64,000 bases of DNA. It comes from Planococcus lenghuensis (GTDB lineage: Bacteria > Bacillota > Bacilli > Bacillales_A > Planococcaceae). The number at the start of each line of letters is the position of its first letter. Positions within the stretch are counted from its first letter, which is position 1. The translations under genes were made by a program, and so were the position numbers. The stretch spans positions 1,530,001 to 1,594,000 of the forward strand of contig NZ_CP019640.1 of the NCBI RefSeq assembly GCF_001999905.1. The letters are read 5' to 3'. A model generated the notes under the pieces. That model had not been told where the DNA came from, did no database searches, and saw nothing but the letters and a program-made list of their open reading frames with translations. This document shows, one piece after another, positions 63,518 through 64,000 of this stretch.

Positions 63518-64000
63518 ATGCGCGTGTTCTTGGATTTAAGCTGGTTTTTTAAAGAACGAAAAAAGCAGTATATCATCGGTGTCATCATGCTGCTGCTTGT
63601 CGCATTGCTGCAGCTCTTGCCGCCGAAAATCATCGGGTTTGTCGTCGATGAAATCAGTGCCGGATCCCTGACTTCTTCGTTTCTGATCAGCTGGCTTGGC
63701 ATTCTGGCAGCGGCAGCGGCAGGTATGTATGTGCTGCGCTATTGGTGGCGTCAGATGATATTTGGTTCATCGCTCGTGCTGGCAAGGAATTTACGGCGGG
63801 ACCTGTACCATCATTTCACCCAGATGTCACCGGCATTTTATCAGAAACGGCGGGTCGGCGATCTCATGGCACATGCCACGAACGATTTGCAGGCAGTTCA
63901 GCAGACTGCGAGTGCGGGTGTGCTGACACTGGTCGACTCGATTGTCACCGGCGGGTTTGTCATTGCTGCGATGGCTATTACAATCAATTGGAAGCTGACC
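63518..64000 (+). CDS. ABC exporter, membrane plus ATPase type (YheI-like), 5' part
   Basis: 161 codons are open to the right edge. The product starts MRVFLDLSWFFKERKKQY and shows the first membrane helices of an ABC type-1 transmembrane domain, with LPPKIIGFVVDEISAG, LRRDLYHHFTQM and the coupling-helix region RRVGDLMAHATNDLQAV. This resembles B. subtilis YheI, half of the YheIH heterodimeric multidrug exporter. The ATPase domain is off the window. AAGGAG lies before the ATG, and TGCTAAAAT upstream may be an extended -10 (63472-63480). Confidence 0.88.
   Translation, partial: MRVFLDLSWFFKERKKQYIIGVIMLLLVALLQLLPPKIIGFVVDEISAGSLTSSFLISWLGILAAAAAGMYVLRYWWRQMIFGSSLVLARNLRRDLYHHFTQMSPAFYQKRRVGDLMAHATNDLQAVQQTASAGVLTLVDSIVTGGFVIAAMAITINWKLT

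Overview
This 64-kb window is a chromosomal segment of a low-G+C-lineage Gram-positive bacterium of the order Bacillales. Gene content and order follow the Bacillus subtilis yqgS-comG-gcv-acc-dxs-recN-bkd-yqj region very closely. The relatively balanced base composition and the missing sporulation genes point to Planococcaceae, close to non-sporulating genera such as Planococcus, Bhargavaea or Chryseomicrobium. The genus is an inference and is not proven here. No rRNA, tRNA, CRISPR array, intact insertion sequence or prophage was seen.

Layout. 1-2.4 kb: end of a lipoteichoic-acid synthase gene and small conserved membrane proteins. 2.6-6.9 kb: the comG competence pseudopilus operon running into aroK. 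6.9-11.2 kb: a tandem glycine riboswitch controlling gcvT-gcvPA-gcvPB. 11.4-14.6 kb: a degenerate rhodanese gene, then a B12-dependent ribonucleotide reductase with likely NrdR boxes. 14.9-19.3 kb: aroQ, an M24 peptidase gene, efp, accB, accC and an Asp23-family gene. 19.4-29.2 kb: nusB, folD, xseAB, ispA, dxs, a TlyA-type methyltransferase gene, argR, recN and spo0A. The spoIIIA operon (normally between efp and accB) and spoIVB (normally between recN and spo0A) are absent, so spo0A sits 16 bp behind recN.

30-40.6 kb: bkdR with the branched-chain keto-acid operon ptb-bcd-buk-lpd-bkdAA-bkdAB-bkdB. 40.7-45.6 kb: methylmalonyl-CoA mutase (two subunits) and its chaperone MeaB. 45.7-49.7 kb: bacilliredoxin, an ArAE-type membrane protein, a 39-residue lipoprotein, a membrane PP2C phosphatase and a 31-residue Prli42-like protein. 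49.8-52.9 kb: methylmalonyl-CoA epimerase, an acyl-CoA carboxylase beta subunit and an M20 peptidase. 52.9-53.5 kb: a gene-free repeat element. 53.5-59.8 kb: dinB, rnz, namA, proI (with a T-box leader), an MBL-fold hydrolase and a short-chain dehydrogenase. 59.8-64 kb: an acidic lipoprotein, argG-argH under a strong ARG box, and the start of an ABC exporter.

Functionally, 30-52 kb is a catabolic island: Val/Ile/Leu are deaminated by Bcd and decarboxylated by the Bkd complex. The propionyl-CoA formed can be carboxylated, epimerised and isomerised to succinyl-CoA. The mutase and NrdJ both need adenosylcobalamin. The most interesting regulatory signal is a helically phased TTGCA repeat array upstream of ptb and around the bkdR start. 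It is paired with a BkdR protein whose sigma-54-contact GAFTGA loop has changed.
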